64,000 nt of DNA from TMED27 sp041397865 (GTDB lineage Bacteria > Pseudomonadota > Alphaproteobacteria > Micavibrionales > Micavibrionaceae), in NCBI GenBank assembly GCA_041397865.1, contig JAWKVT010000001.1, positions 1,116,001 to 1,180,000 of the forward strand, given 5' to 3'. Below the pieces are notes generated by a model, which saw only the letters and a list, made by a program, of their open reading frames with translations, did not search any database and was not told the DNA's origin. How positions within the stretch are numbered: position 1 is the first letter of the stretch; each line of letters opens with the position of its first letter. The position numbers were made by a program, and so were the translations under genes. Positions 18,430 through 26,297 of the stretch are shown piece by piece.

Positions 18430-19141
18430 AAAAGCCTACCTGACCATTGACGACAGCCCTTCTGCGCAGACCAAAAATCTTGTCGATTTCTTAAGCGCCA
18501 AAAACATCCCCGCGCTGCTGTTCGTACGCGGCGACCGGCTTGAACAAAACCCGCTGGGCATAGAATATGCCATCCAAAACGGCCTCGTAATCGGCAACCA
18601 CTCTTACGCGCATCAGCCCGCCGGAACAATGAAACCGCAAGATTGGGCCGACGATCTGGAACTGTGCGATCACTTGATCGAAGCCGCTTATGCGCGCTGC
18701 GGCGTAAAGCGTCCGGGGAAATATTACCGCTTCCCCTATATCGACCGCGGCGATGGCCGCAAGATAGAGCAGATTGACAGCGGCAACATAGAAGAAAACG
18801 ACCAAACCCGCACCCTCCAGAAATATCTGAAAGAACAAGGATTCACCCAGCCCTTCAAAAATATGCCCCCGTCCTATCCCTCCGCCGCCGCAGATTGCCT
18901 CTACACCTATGCCGCGCATGACTGGATGCTCAACGATAAGCACCGCGGCCATCAGCCGATCAAAACGCTGGATGATTTAAAAAACCGGGTGAAACGCGAC
19001 GAAAAACTGCAAAACCCCGCACATTCTCATATCCTCTTGCTCCACGATCAACCCGGCATTCTCGACGAAACCTGCGCCCTGATAGAATATTTTGTAGAAT
19101 GCGGATTTGATTTCCTTGATTTCGGGAAGAAAACCGATTAA
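18422..19141 (+). CDS. Polysaccharide deacetylase (NodB-type) family protein
   Basis: A 239-residue protein with the NodB metal-binding motifs: LTIDDSPS near the N terminus (the two Asp of the TFDDGP motif) and NHSYAH at about residue 59 (the HxxxH metal ligands). RFPYIDRGDG is the usual arginine-proline motif and HILLLHD the final catalytic His region. Such enzymes remove N- or O-acetyl groups from sugars. No signal peptide is visible, so it may act in the cytoplasm. It overlaps the glucokinase gene by 8 bp. Confidence 0.85.
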   Translation: MPKKAYLTIDDSPSAQTKNLVDFLSAKNIPALLFVRGDRLEQNPLGIEYAIQNGLVIGNHSYAHQPAGTMKPQDWADDLELCDHLIEAAYARCGVKRPGKYYRFPYIDRGDGRKIEQIDSGNIEENDQTRTLQKYLKEQGFTQPFKNMPPSYPSAAADCLYTYAAHDWMLNDKHRGHQPIKTLDDLKNRVKRDEKLQNPAHSHILLLHDQPGILDETCALIEYFVECGFDFLDFGKKTD

Positions 19142-19166
19142 CACTCTTCTTGCTAGTCCAATGGAT

Positions 19167-19242
19167 TTCAAATCTGACAAAGCATGAGGAGCGAAGCGTA
19201 TAAACATACGTGAGCGACGAATAACGTAGCTCAGATTTGAAA
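19167..19242. repeat. Palindromic repeat, AGGAGCG/GCGTA core family, copy 2
   Basis: The arms TTTCAAATCTG (19167-19177) and CAGATTTGAAA (19232-19242) are perfect inverted copies. The inner parts (GACAAAGCAtgAGGAGCGaAGCGTA and AGCGACGAaTAACG) match copy 1 at 8521-8617 almost base for base, while the outer arms are unrelated to those of copy 1. It lies just before tRNA-Gly. Confidence 0.75.
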
Positions 19243-19256
19243 GACAGTAGGGCTAG

Positions 19257-19330
19257 GCGGGCGTAGTTCAATGGTAGAACGTCAGCCTTCCAAGCTGAAT
19301 ATGCCGGTTCGATCCCGGTCGCCCGCTCCA
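19257..19330 (+). tRNA. tRNA-Gly (anticodon TCC)
   Basis: A full cloverleaf of 74 nt: acceptor stem GCGGGCG/CGCCCGC, D arm with GTTCAATGGTAGAAC, anticodon stem TCAGC/GCTGA around the loop CTTCCAA (TCC), T arm GCCGG-TTCGATC-CCGGT, and an encoded CCA end. Confidence 0.97.
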
Positions 19331-19451
19331 CCTTTTCTCCAGAATTTTTTTATTTTCCGAAATAATTTTCTTGCTTTGCCATCAAAGAGACGTTAGAAAA
19401 TGCTCTTTCATAATGAATTTAAGTAATTTTATAACATTCTAGGAGTAAAAA

Positions 19452-20018
19452 ATGGCAAGAGATTTAACGGGTGTAAAACGTGAAAAGCTTGTTGCACAGA
19501 GCCTCGTGACAGAGGGGTTGCAAGAGATAACACCACAAACAAAGCGCCCCATAAAAATTAATTCCTATAAACAACAGCAGAAAATTTTAGGCCCGGTTTA
19601 TAATGCGGCTCTAGGCCAATGCCCCGAAGCACAAGAAGCCGTGGTAGACCTTGATAACGCTATTCTGGAAGCTGAACTCAAATCAGTAGAGCGCAAAACC
19701 AGCAGAAATCGGAGATATCATCTCGAACGCGGCCAAAAGGACGAAGGGGGCAGACATCTTGACGGCGAGGCTGGCCGTGGCCGCTCTTACACGAAGCGTT
19801 TCAACCTTGAAACCAAACAATTAATGACACTGGATGTTAATACTTTGAACGGCTCTAGATCAGGAACGCTTAACGGCCATCAAACAACTTCATCCGGATT
19901 TGCTGATAGGAACGGCGGAGTTTCACGAAAAGAAATGCGCGCCATTGCCAAAAGAGAAGCAAGCTCTTTCGGCAATATGTTTTCTCTGGAAGAGCGCACT
20001 CCAAATATATTGGGCTAA
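19452..20018 (+). CDS. Hypothetical protein, 188 residues
   Basis: I do not recognise this protein. It is charged and hydrophilic, without signal peptide or membrane segment. Lys-rich and Arg-rich stretches are present (for example RKTSRNRRYHLERGQK near residue 80), and a Gly/Asn/Thr-rich middle (about 130-155) looks disordered. The start is supported by AGGAG six bases upstream. It has its own terminator and lies between two tRNA genes, just outside the integrated element. Lower GC than the flanking housekeeping genes suggests recent acquisition. Confidence 0.6.
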   Translation: MARDLTGVKREKLVAQSLVTEGLQEITPQTKRPIKINSYKQQQKILGPVYNAALGQCPEAQEAVVDLDNAILEAELKSVERKTSRNRRYHLERGQKDEGGRHLDGEAGRGRSYTKRFNLETKQLMTLDVNTLNGSRSGTLNGHQTTSSGFADRNGGVSRKEMRAIAKREASSFGNMFSLEERTPNILG

Positions 20019-20042
20019 GTTTAACAGAAATGTACCATTTCA

Positions 20043-20077
20043 AAAAAACCCGCTGTGCATTGACGGCGGGTTTTTTA
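20043..20077 (+). terminator. Intrinsic terminator after the 188-residue protein gene
   Basis: AAAAAACCCGC...GCGGGTTTTTT: a 5-bp GC stem extended by A/T pairs, loop of about 12 nt, ending in TTTTTT. The A-tract and T-tract make it likely to work in both directions. Confidence 0.8.
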
Positions 20078-20218
20078 TAAGCGTACCAAGCTTCTAAGCG
20101 CTGAAAACCACAAACAGGACCAATCAAAACAATTTTGTGAAATTAAAGCCCAATCATGATTAACACTTGCCAATTTTGCCAATAGCAAGTAACAATAATC
20201 GCGCCTTTTCAGGCTTTT

Positions 20219-20294
<76 letters not shown>

Positions 20295-20318
20295 TTTTCC
20301 AGATATTTACACCCTCAT

Positions 20319-20337
20319 GGGACACTAGCGGGACACT
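20319..20337 (+). promoter_or_regulatory. Direct repeat next to integrase (putative arm-type sites)
   Basis: GGGACACT occurs twice, at 20319-20326 and 20330-20337, in the gap between tRNA-Trp and the integrase gene. Short direct repeats in this position are typical arm-binding sites of tyrosine integrases. Confidence 0.5.
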
Positions 20338-20379
20338 TTTTACTGGAACAGTACGATATTCTTCGATACGCTAAGTTCT

Positions 20380-21463
20380 ATGGGAACAATCGAAGAGCGA
20401 AAACAGGATAATGGCAAAGCATCTTATCGTGCCAAGGTGCGCTTAAAGGGTTTTCCCCCGCAAAGTGCTACTTTTTCAAGAAAAACCGATGCTAAAATAT
20501 GGATACAGCAGACCGAAAGCGAAATTCGGGAAGGGCGGTATCTCAATAAGGTGAAGGCCAAGAAATATACGGTTGCGGATGTTATTGAACGTTATCTGGA
20601 GAGTCTGCGTAAGAATAATCCGAGGCGTGAAAACGATGTAAAGAACCTGTTGGCGTGGTGGAAAGCCGAGATGGGGGACTACCGCCTGTCTGATCTTTCC
20701 AAAGATACGCTTGTTCAAGCCCGTGAAAAGCTACAGAATAAAAAGCTGCAACGTCAAAAGCCGGATGAAGAGAGGAAGACTATCAGCAATGCGACGGTGA
20801 ACCGGTACTGGATTGCACTCAAGACAGCCCTGAACTTCGCGATTAAGGAATGGGAATGGCTCGATACCAACCCCATGTCAAAAATCGGCGCACTTAAGGA
20901 AGAAGAAGGTCGCAAACGATTTTTATCGGATGATGAACGCACACGCCTCATGGCCGAGTGTCAAAATTCTAAAAACTCTTATCTTTACGCCATTGTAATT
21001 TTGGCACTGAGCACCGGAGCGAGAAGAAGCGAAATTCTGAACCTGAAATGGAAGGACGTGGATTTAAAAAAAAAATGCTATCCGGTTGTACAAGACCAAG
21101 AATAAAGAACCCAGAACACTTCACCTGCATGGTCAGGCTCTTTCTGTACTGAAAAAGTTGCGCAAGAACAAGGAAGTGGACACGCTTGTTTTTGCATCGC
21201 CCAACAATGCCGAAAAGCCCATAGAGATCACAACAGCATGGGAGAATGCTCTTGAACGGGCAAAGGTAGAAGACTTTAGGTTTCATGATCTCAGGCACAG
21301 CGCGGCTTCATATCTGGCAATGAACGGCGCGACACTGGCCGAAATTGCTGAAATCTTAGGCCACAAAACACTGGCGATGGTTAAACGTTATGCCCACTTC
21401 ACAGATACACATACGGCGAAGGTTGTTAAACGCATGAATGAAAAGATGTTTGGCAATGTTTGA
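20380..21463 (+). pseudogene. int: Tyrosine integrase interrupted by a frameshift at a 10-A tract
   Basis: The first 241 codons (20380-21105) carry the SAM-like core-binding domain and the first half of the catalytic domain (GARRSEIL with the first catalytic Arg). The frame then breaks at a run of ten A (21066-21075) and the rest continues in the +1 frame to 21463: FHDLRHSAASYLA has the His-x-x-Arg and GHKTLAMVKRYAHF the His and nucleophilic Tyr. With nine A the protein would read through as DVDLKKNAIRLYKTKN, the expected family sequence. All catalytic residues are thus present across the two halves. It is either a real inactivation, a slippage-controlled gene or a sequencing error. It sits directly behind tRNA-Trp. 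Confidence 0.88.
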
Positions 21464-21995
21464 TAAGAGACCTTGCTGGGCAGAAGAGGAAGAGTACGCT
21501 CATCTGAAAACCGAAGCGAACTTGCATGTGTGGGCGTGGGAGTTTCTGCGGCGTGATAGCCTGTATCACAGTGATTATGCCGATTTTTGTTCCAGATCGC
21601 CGAAAGAGAAAGAACGGCGTTATTACGACCCGCCTCGCAAAAAAGACGAAACAGAACAAGCATGGAAACATCGTTGTGGTGTGGAACTGGATGTGCCGTT
21701 CAAAATCTTTAATCTTGGCAGATATATGGCCCGTCGATGGATGTTGGAGGACATGTACGACCCCAACCTTGATTATGGAGAAGGAGTTCGGTTTTGCACG
21801 GTCAATGAGGGCGTACCGAAAATCGTTGAAACCCTGTCAGACTGCGAACCGTTCTTCGATCATGTTGAAGACTATGGAGAAAACGGCGTGGGTTTTGAAT
21901 ATGAGAAGATAAACGAGAATTTTATGGTCGTTGTGTACGATTTGACGCGTGGATATGGGCCACAGCAAGACATAGCCAAAACGGTTTTTGAATAA
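21456..21995 (+). CDS. DUF6499-like element protein
   Basis: A 179-residue protein starting at the ATG 21456, which overlaps the integrase stop by 8 bp. The segment VWAWEFLRRDSLYHSDYADF near residue 25 matches the WEFLRRNxxYRxDY signature of DUF6499 proteins, which are common in integrative elements of alphaproteobacteria. Their function is unknown; they have been described as regulator-like. The rest is acidic with no membrane segment. An in-frame start six codons upstream (21438) is also possible. Confidence 0.65.
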   Translation: MFDKRPCWAEEEEYAHLKTEANLHVWAWEFLRRDSLYHSDYADFCSRSPKEKERRYYDPPRKKDETEQAWKHRCGVELDVPFKIFNLGRYMARRWMLEDMYDPNLDYGEGVRFCTVNEGVPKIVETLSDCEPFFDHVEDYGENGVGFEYEKINENFMVVVYDLTRGYGPQQDIAKTVFE

Positions 21996-22001
21996 AACTG
22001 C

Positions 22002-22076
22002 GGTGACCTGAAAAACGACTATCCCCGCCGCAAGCAACGGGGTATTTAGCCGTTTTTCTCCTTCGGATCGGTCACC
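22002..22076. other. Cruciform-like hairpin upstream of the Rep gene
   Basis: Three nested inverted repeats share one centre: GGTGACC/GGTCACC (22002-22008 and 22070-22076), AAAAACG/CGTTTTT (22011-22017 and 22051-22057) and CCCCG/CGGGG (22023-22027 and 22038-22042). It immediately precedes a rolling-circle-type Rep frame. A double-strand origin is a possible reading; a structured mRNA leader is the alternative. Confidence 0.5.
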
Positions 22077-22112
22077 TTCAATCCCAATACGCCCCAAGGG
22101 GCGAGGAATTAG

Positions 22113-22829
22113 ACCCGAAAGGGATTCAAGCCCCATCTGCGGATTGAATATAACCCGTCAAAAATACCGGAAAAGCTGTACGAGCATCTGGATGTGACCT
22201 TTCAGGGGATCACGGGGCAAAGCTTTTGGGAGACGTTATCACACGGACGTGTTACGCGGCTTGATATCTGCATCGACATCCCGCATCTCAATCCCGAAGA
22301 TTTTATGTTTAAAGCAAAATACGCCCGGCATTCGCAAAACGTGTTCGGGCAGGACGGGACGCTGGAAACCCTTTATTTCGGCAGAGCGAAGGGAACACAG
22401 TACACGGTTTATAAAAAAGCCCTGCAAGAATACGGCGATGAGGAAGGAATTGACATTTTGCGGGTTGAATGCCGGGTGCGGAGAACATTCCCGATCCAGA
22501 AACTGGCCCTGATTGACAATCCATTCGAGCGGATCGAATTTTTCAACCTCAAACCGCTCAAGCACCCGAATGTGCATCCCGGTCATTGGAAAGCCTTCAC
22601 GGACTCCGTACGTTTTCGCGGCAGCCCCAACACGGCTTTGAAGCTACAGCCCAAGGATGTCCGCTCAAAACTGAAATATTGCTTGTCGCAAAATAAATTC
22701 GAGGGCTGGAAGCCGAAAAATTTGTGGGGCACACACTGGCTGAATACGCTTGATGGATGCCATCTGCTGAAACTCCCAAAAGCCATGCCGCTGACGCTGA
22801 AAAACGCTACTGGGAAGGAGGAAGAGTAA
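22113..22829 (+). pseudogene. Replication initiation factor (Rep_trans-like), N terminus degraded or start unclear
   Basis: The frame from 22113 to 22829 reads HLRIEYNPSKIPEKLYEHL at its start, then GRVTRLDICIDI, ETLYFGRAKGTQYTVYKK and DILRVECRVRR. This is the order seen in Rep_trans-type initiators of rolling-circle replicons and some mobile elements. The nearest usable start codon, GTG at 22194, lies after conserved-looking sequence, and the same frame continues upstream past a TAG at 22110 (SVTFNPNTPQGARN, stop) to another TAG at 22047. I read this as a gene whose 5' part has decayed. If translated from 22194 it yields 211 residues. It is followed after 1 bp by the next gene with a strong ribosome binding site inside its last codons. 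Confidence 0.6.
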
Positions 22830-22830
22830 A

Positions 22831-23415
22831 ATGAGAAAAGACCTCACCCATGTTGCCATGATGCCGCAAGCGCGGGCGGCGAAGACGCTTTCGAAGCTGA
22901 TAGAGCCTGTGGCGAGCGCGGATACCGGGGAAGTGGTTCTGGCGGATATAAATGACATCATGCTGGAATTGCTGAACGAAACCAAAAAGCTCCGCCGGAA
23001 CAATCTGCACAAATCCGAAGACATGCTCGCCGCGCAGATGCAGGTGCTTGATGCCCTGTTCCATAAATTCGTGGGCGATGCGCTCAAAACCAGACATCTG
23101 GAACAGATCAAAACCATGCTTTTGCTGGCCTTAAAATCCCAGTCGCAATGCCGCAGCACGGCGGAAACATTATCAGAGATCAAGAATCCGCGTCCGGTGT
23201 TTCAGCAAAATAACATGGCTCATAACCAGCAGGTGAATAACCGGATTGCAGCCCCCGCGCACGGCAAAAAAGAAAAACCGACGAACGAACTATTAACCGA
23301 CAGGAGGAACGAGCATGAGACACTGGACTTTAGAAGAGCGAAAGCGGCAGTCGGAGCTGATACGGAACTGGAAGCCGTGGAACTCGTCTACGGGGCCGAA
23401 AACGGAAGACGGTAA
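22831..23415 (+). CDS. Hypothetical element protein, 194 residues
   Basis: Not recognised. It starts at ATG 22831 behind a strong AAGGAGGAAG. Residues 1-115 are predicted helical and charged, with leucine-rich segments (ADINDIMLELLNETKKLRR and MQVLDALFHKFVGDAL). The last 60 residues overlap the next gene in another frame by about 100 bp and look less protein-like, so the true functional part may end earlier. It belongs to the run of same-strand element genes after Rep. Confidence 0.55.
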   Translation: MRKDLTHVAMMPQARAAKTLSKLIEPVASADTGEVVLADINDIMLELLNETKKLRRNNLHKSEDMLAAQMQVLDALFHKFVGDALKTRHLEQIKTMLLLALKSQSQCRSTAETLSEIKNPRPVFQQNNMAHNQQVNNRIAAPAHGKKEKPTNELLTDRRNEHETLDFRRAKAAVGADTELEAVELVYGAENGRR

Positions 23416-23533
23416 GGAAACGGCGAAGATGAACGCTTTTAAACATGGTCTGCGCGGCGCGGAAGTTAAAAGGCTGCGGCAGCTTTTCCGGGATCATCAA
23501 GCCATGCTCGCAGACCTCCAAAATCGGCTGTAA
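23315..23533 (+). CDS. Small conserved mobile-element protein, 72 residues
   Basis: The sequence contains STGPKTEDGKETAKMNAFKHGLRGAEV, close to the TGPKTxEGKxxxxxNALKHGLRS motif found in many short proteins of proteobacterial prophages and mobile elements. Its job is unknown. It begins at ATG 23315 behind AGGAGG (23302-23307) and overlaps the previous frame by about 100 bp. The remainder is basic and helical. Confidence 0.65.
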   Translation: MRHWTLEERKRQSELIRNWKPWNSSTGPKTEDGKETAKMNAFKHGLRGAEVKRLRQLFRDHQAMLADLQNRL

Positions 23534-23619
23534 ATAAGGCGTTTCAAGGTGTTTTCTTCTTTCTTTGACTGACCATAGGCCTAAGCTTCCTGTAACAATA
23601 AAACACAAGGAAGTGATTG

Positions 23620-24744
23620 ATGTTATTTGATTTTTTATGCCCCGAAACAACTATTCTTGAAGGTCTTTCCCGGTTTAAACCTGAATATGATTTTACAGTT
23701 CCCGGCGATCTCATACCCGACAAATATATCGCCGCCAGTGCGTTACAGAAGGCTCTCCGGCGGAAGAACCTGAAACAGGCCATGTTCGCAGCGGCGGTTT
23801 TGAAGCGGATTGATGAAGGCTATTTGTTTCGGAGGCTAAAATGTTGCGCTCTTGAAGACTTTGGCCCCGCCGATCTTGATACGGTTTCTCAAGTGCTTTG
23901 GGCCAGCGGCAAGCGGGAATGGATGTCAAAGCACGGAGGAAACGATTTCGTTCTGGCCTACCTTCTCCACATCCTCTGCAAATCAAAGGCAGTCCGGGCG
24001 ACAGATAACCTGATTTATACGGCTTGCAAAAGTCCCCTTTGTGCCGCGCAGCGTGAAATCTACTCCGGCATGACACCGGATGAATTGTTTGAAACCTTTA
24101 CGGATCAGAGCCTTGATAGTGCGGAGTTGACGCTTCTGGCTTTGTTCATGTGCGGAACGCGCTACCCCTGTGACGATCTGGATTTGAAAAAGGGCAGTCC
24201 CGATTTGTTGCTGGACGTGTGTTACAGCCTCGGCATCCCGCCTTTCGTGACAGACGTATTGAAACTGTCCCGGTCTTATGAATTTTTCGTGTCTCTGGTT
24301 CCAGCGTGGATGCAAATTGAAAAATCGGAGACTATCAGCACCGTTGACGAAGCCGAAGAAGCCTCCGTGATGATCGGTCCGTGGGCTTCTGAATGCTTAG
24401 ATCGTCATACGATGGTCGGAAAAAAGAGCTATAGGCTGTTTTTGAAATCCTGCCCGGCTGTGACGGGGTTTTTACAAAAGCACCTGCCGGAAGCTGATCC
24501 GGTTGATCTTATGGGCTGGTGCGATTTTATCCTGAACGGCCAGCTTTTGAACAACAAACTCGAATATAACGGCTCACAGTGTTTGCAGGAATTGACGGAG
24601 GCAGCATGGATGTCCTGCGAAGGCATGAGCGCGGAATTGCAAACCGACCTGTTGGCACTGGTCAGAAAAAACATGGAGATACTCCACGACTCAAAACGAA
24701 TAATAATGAGCAATATCAATAAGTTGTACTTGAGTGCATGGTGA
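23620..24744 (+). CDS. Hypothetical protein with MgsA C-terminal-like segment
   Basis: A 374-residue protein. The segment ALQKALRRKNLKQAMFAAAVLKRIDEGYLFRRLKCCALEDFGPAD (about residues 42-86) resembles the C-terminal domain of the MgsA/RarA AAA+ family, where SIRxxDxDAALYWLAxML...RRLxxxAxEDIG is conserved, but the ATPase part is absent. The rest is helical and unassigned. The start is the ATG 23620 behind AAGGAAG. It overlaps the following recombinase gene by 7 bp, so both are probably expressed together. A role in element DNA replication or maintenance is only inferred. Confidence 0.55.
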   Translation: MLFDFLCPETTILEGLSRFKPEYDFTVPGDLIPDKYIAASALQKALRRKNLKQAMFAAAVLKRIDEGYLFRRLKCCALEDFGPADLDTVSQVLWASGKREWMSKHGGNDFVLAYLLHILCKSKAVRATDNLIYTACKSPLCAAQREIYSGMTPDELFETFTDQSLDSAELTLLALFMCGTRYPCDDLDLKKGSPDLLLDVCYSLGIPPFVTDVLKLSRSYEFFVSLVPAWMQIEKSETISTVDEAEEASVMIGPWASECLDRHTMVGKKSYRLFLKSCPAVTGFLQKHLPEADPVDLMGWCDFILNGQLLNNKLEYNGSQCLQELTEAAWMSCEGMSAELQTDLLALVRKNMEILHDSKRIIMSNINKLYLSAW

Positions 24745-25679
24745 AAATTATGGGGGATATTGTCATTCACCATGAAACGCTATTACCGAGACGGGCTGAA
24801 AACATCCGCCGTTATCTGGAAAGTAGCCTGTCTGAGAATACGCGCACCGCTTATAAGTCAGATTTACAGCATTTCAAAACATGTGGAGGGGATATTCCTT
24901 GCTCCCCGGAGATGCTGGCGGCGTATCTCACAGACCATGCCGAAAGCCTGTCGATGGCGACACTTTCCCGGCGAGTGATTGCGATTTCAAAAGCGCATAC
25001 GGTCAAAGGCTATCCTGACCCTCGTACCGATCTGGTGCGTTTGACGCTGAAAGGGATAAAACGCACCCACGGCAAACCGCAGAGGCAAGCGGCTCCGATC
25101 TTGAAAGAAGATTTGACTGTGATGCTATCCCATGCCCCGGACAATTTAAAGGGATACCGGGACAAAGCTTTATTGATCCTCGGCTTTTGCGCTGCGTTGA
25201 GACGATCAGAGCTTTGCGCTGTGCGGGTGGAGGATTTAGAGTTTACCGCGCAAGGGCTTATCTTGACGCTCCCGCGTTCAAAAACTGATGTGTTAGGAAA
25301 AGGCCGCAAGATCGGCATTCCCTTCGGACGCGGGCGTATCTGCCCGGTGACGTTGGTGCGATTATGGCGCGAACAATCTTCTATAGAAAACGGCCCGTTA
25401 TTCGTCTCGATCCGTAAAGGCGGAAAGCCAACCGGGGAACAACTCTCAGACCGCAGCATTGCCAACATCATCAAACATTACGCTGAAAAAGCTGGACTCT
25501 CCCCCGACAAATACAGTGGCCATTCCCTACGCTCCGGCCTTTGCACCTCCGCCGCGCAACACGGTGTCAGTTCTTGGAAGATAAGAGCGCAGACAGGCCA
25601 CCGCTCCGACTCCATGCTCGCCCGTTATATCCGGGACGGTGATATTTTCACCGATAATGCTGCCGGGGCCATATTTTAA
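24738..25679 (+). CDS. Tyrosine recombinase (XerC-like phage integrase family)
   Basis: A complete 313-residue tyrosine recombinase, second of the element. The N-terminal SAM-like domain reads NIRRYLESSLSENTRTAYKSDLQHF; the catalytic domain has the first Arg in ALRRSELC (about 157), Lys in the beta hairpin region SKTDVLGKG, HSLRSG with His-x-x-Arg (about 264), GHRS and the nucleophile Tyr in LARYIRDG (about 294). It is intact, in contrast to the frameshifted integrase at 20380. It may resolve or mobilise the element or act on a separate site. It overlaps the previous gene by 7 bp. Confidence 0.9.
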   Translation: MVKIMGDIVIHHETLLPRRAENIRRYLESSLSENTRTAYKSDLQHFKTCGGDIPCSPEMLAAYLTDHAESLSMATLSRRVIAISKAHTVKGYPDPRTDLVRLTLKGIKRTHGKPQRQAAPILKEDLTVMLSHAPDNLKGYRDKALLILGFCAALRRSELCAVRVEDLEFTAQGLILTLPRSKTDVLGKGRKIGIPFGRGRICPVTLVRLWREQSSIENGPLFVSIRKGGKPTGEQLSDRSIANIIKHYAEKAGLSPDKYSGHSLRSGLCTSAAQHGVSSWKIRAQTGHRSDSMLARYIRDGDIFTDNAAGAIF

Positions 25680-25748
25680 GCCTCTTTACTCTTTCCTTAA
25701 ATCTGCAAAATCGTTATCGTAACGTCAACTCTCCTCATACAGAGGGGA

Positions 25749-25899
25749 GCCGGGGCTTAAGAACCCCTTTACGAGCGGCATTCTAGACACTGCCGTTAAA
25801 TGTGTCGCCCTCGGTCTATGACCGGGTGGTGATGTCATGTCCAAGGCGCAAGCTTAAAAGCATCGCGCCGTTTCTCGTAAGCGGTTCTTAACACCCGGT
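25749..25899 (+). ncRNA. Candidate structured RNA, unknown family
   Basis: The ends of this 150-nt gene-free stretch pair with each other over about 23 base pairs in three blocks: 25749-25754 with 25894-25899, 25757-25765 with 25883-25891 (TTAAGAACC/GGTTCTTAA), and 25768-25775 with 25874-25881 (TTACGAG/CTCGTAA). Enclosed are three hairpins: CGGCA/TGCCG (25776-25795), CGGTC-TAT-GACCG (25812-25824) and GGCGC/GCGCC (25845-25869). A textbook terminator follows at once. This is a multibranched fold with an independent 3' end. I cannot match it to a known family. Confidence 0.6.
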
Positions 25900-25927
25900 C
25901 GCCAGCCCAAAAGCTGGCGGCTTTTTT
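25900..25927 (+). terminator. Intrinsic terminator of the candidate RNA
   Basis: CGCCAGC-CCAAAA-GCTGGCG followed by G, C and TTTTTT. It lies directly after the structured stretch and 30 bp before the next gene, so it ends either the candidate RNA or the element operon. Confidence 0.85.
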
Positions 25928-25957
25928 CTTGCGATGAAAAAGACGACGAGGTGTTTT

Positions 25958-26281
25958 ATGAAACCGTTATTGCTCACCACTATCTTATCCCTCTCCCTGC
26001 TTGCCACACAGAGTGCCCGCGCTGCCGATTACCATGTCAGCAGTGACGGACGGTTCGGATGCGCCGACAAGGATTATTTCAAGAAAATCGTCACAATCGC
26101 GGCGCAAGGCGATCAGGCCGCGTTCAAAAAAACACTGCTCTCCGGCTTATCCGGCGGCGTTTGCACCCTCTTTGAAGACGGGGAGCCTGTCTATCTGGTG
26201 AAGGCCGGATTTGCCAGTGTCAAAATCAGACGCGCGGGCGATACGAAAGAATACTGGACCAACCGGGAAACAATCAAATAG
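25958..26281 (+). CDS. Small exported protein of unknown function
   Basis: A 107-residue product from the ATG 25958 (preceded by GACGAGGTG). Residues 1-24 form a clear signal peptide ending in the AQSARA-like cleavage motif SARA-AD. The mature protein of about 83 residues has two Cys (FGCAD and GGVCTLF) that could form a disulfide. No family is recognised. An in-frame ATG eight codons upstream would only lengthen the basic N terminus. The next gene follows 16 bp later. Confidence 0.65.
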   Translation: MKPLLLTTILSLSLLATQSARAADYHVSSDGRFGCADKDYFKKIVTIAAQGDQAAFKKTLLSGLSGGVCTLFEDGEPVYLVKAGFASVKIRRAGDTKEYWTNRETIK

Positions 26282-26297
26282 CACAAAGGATTAAAAC

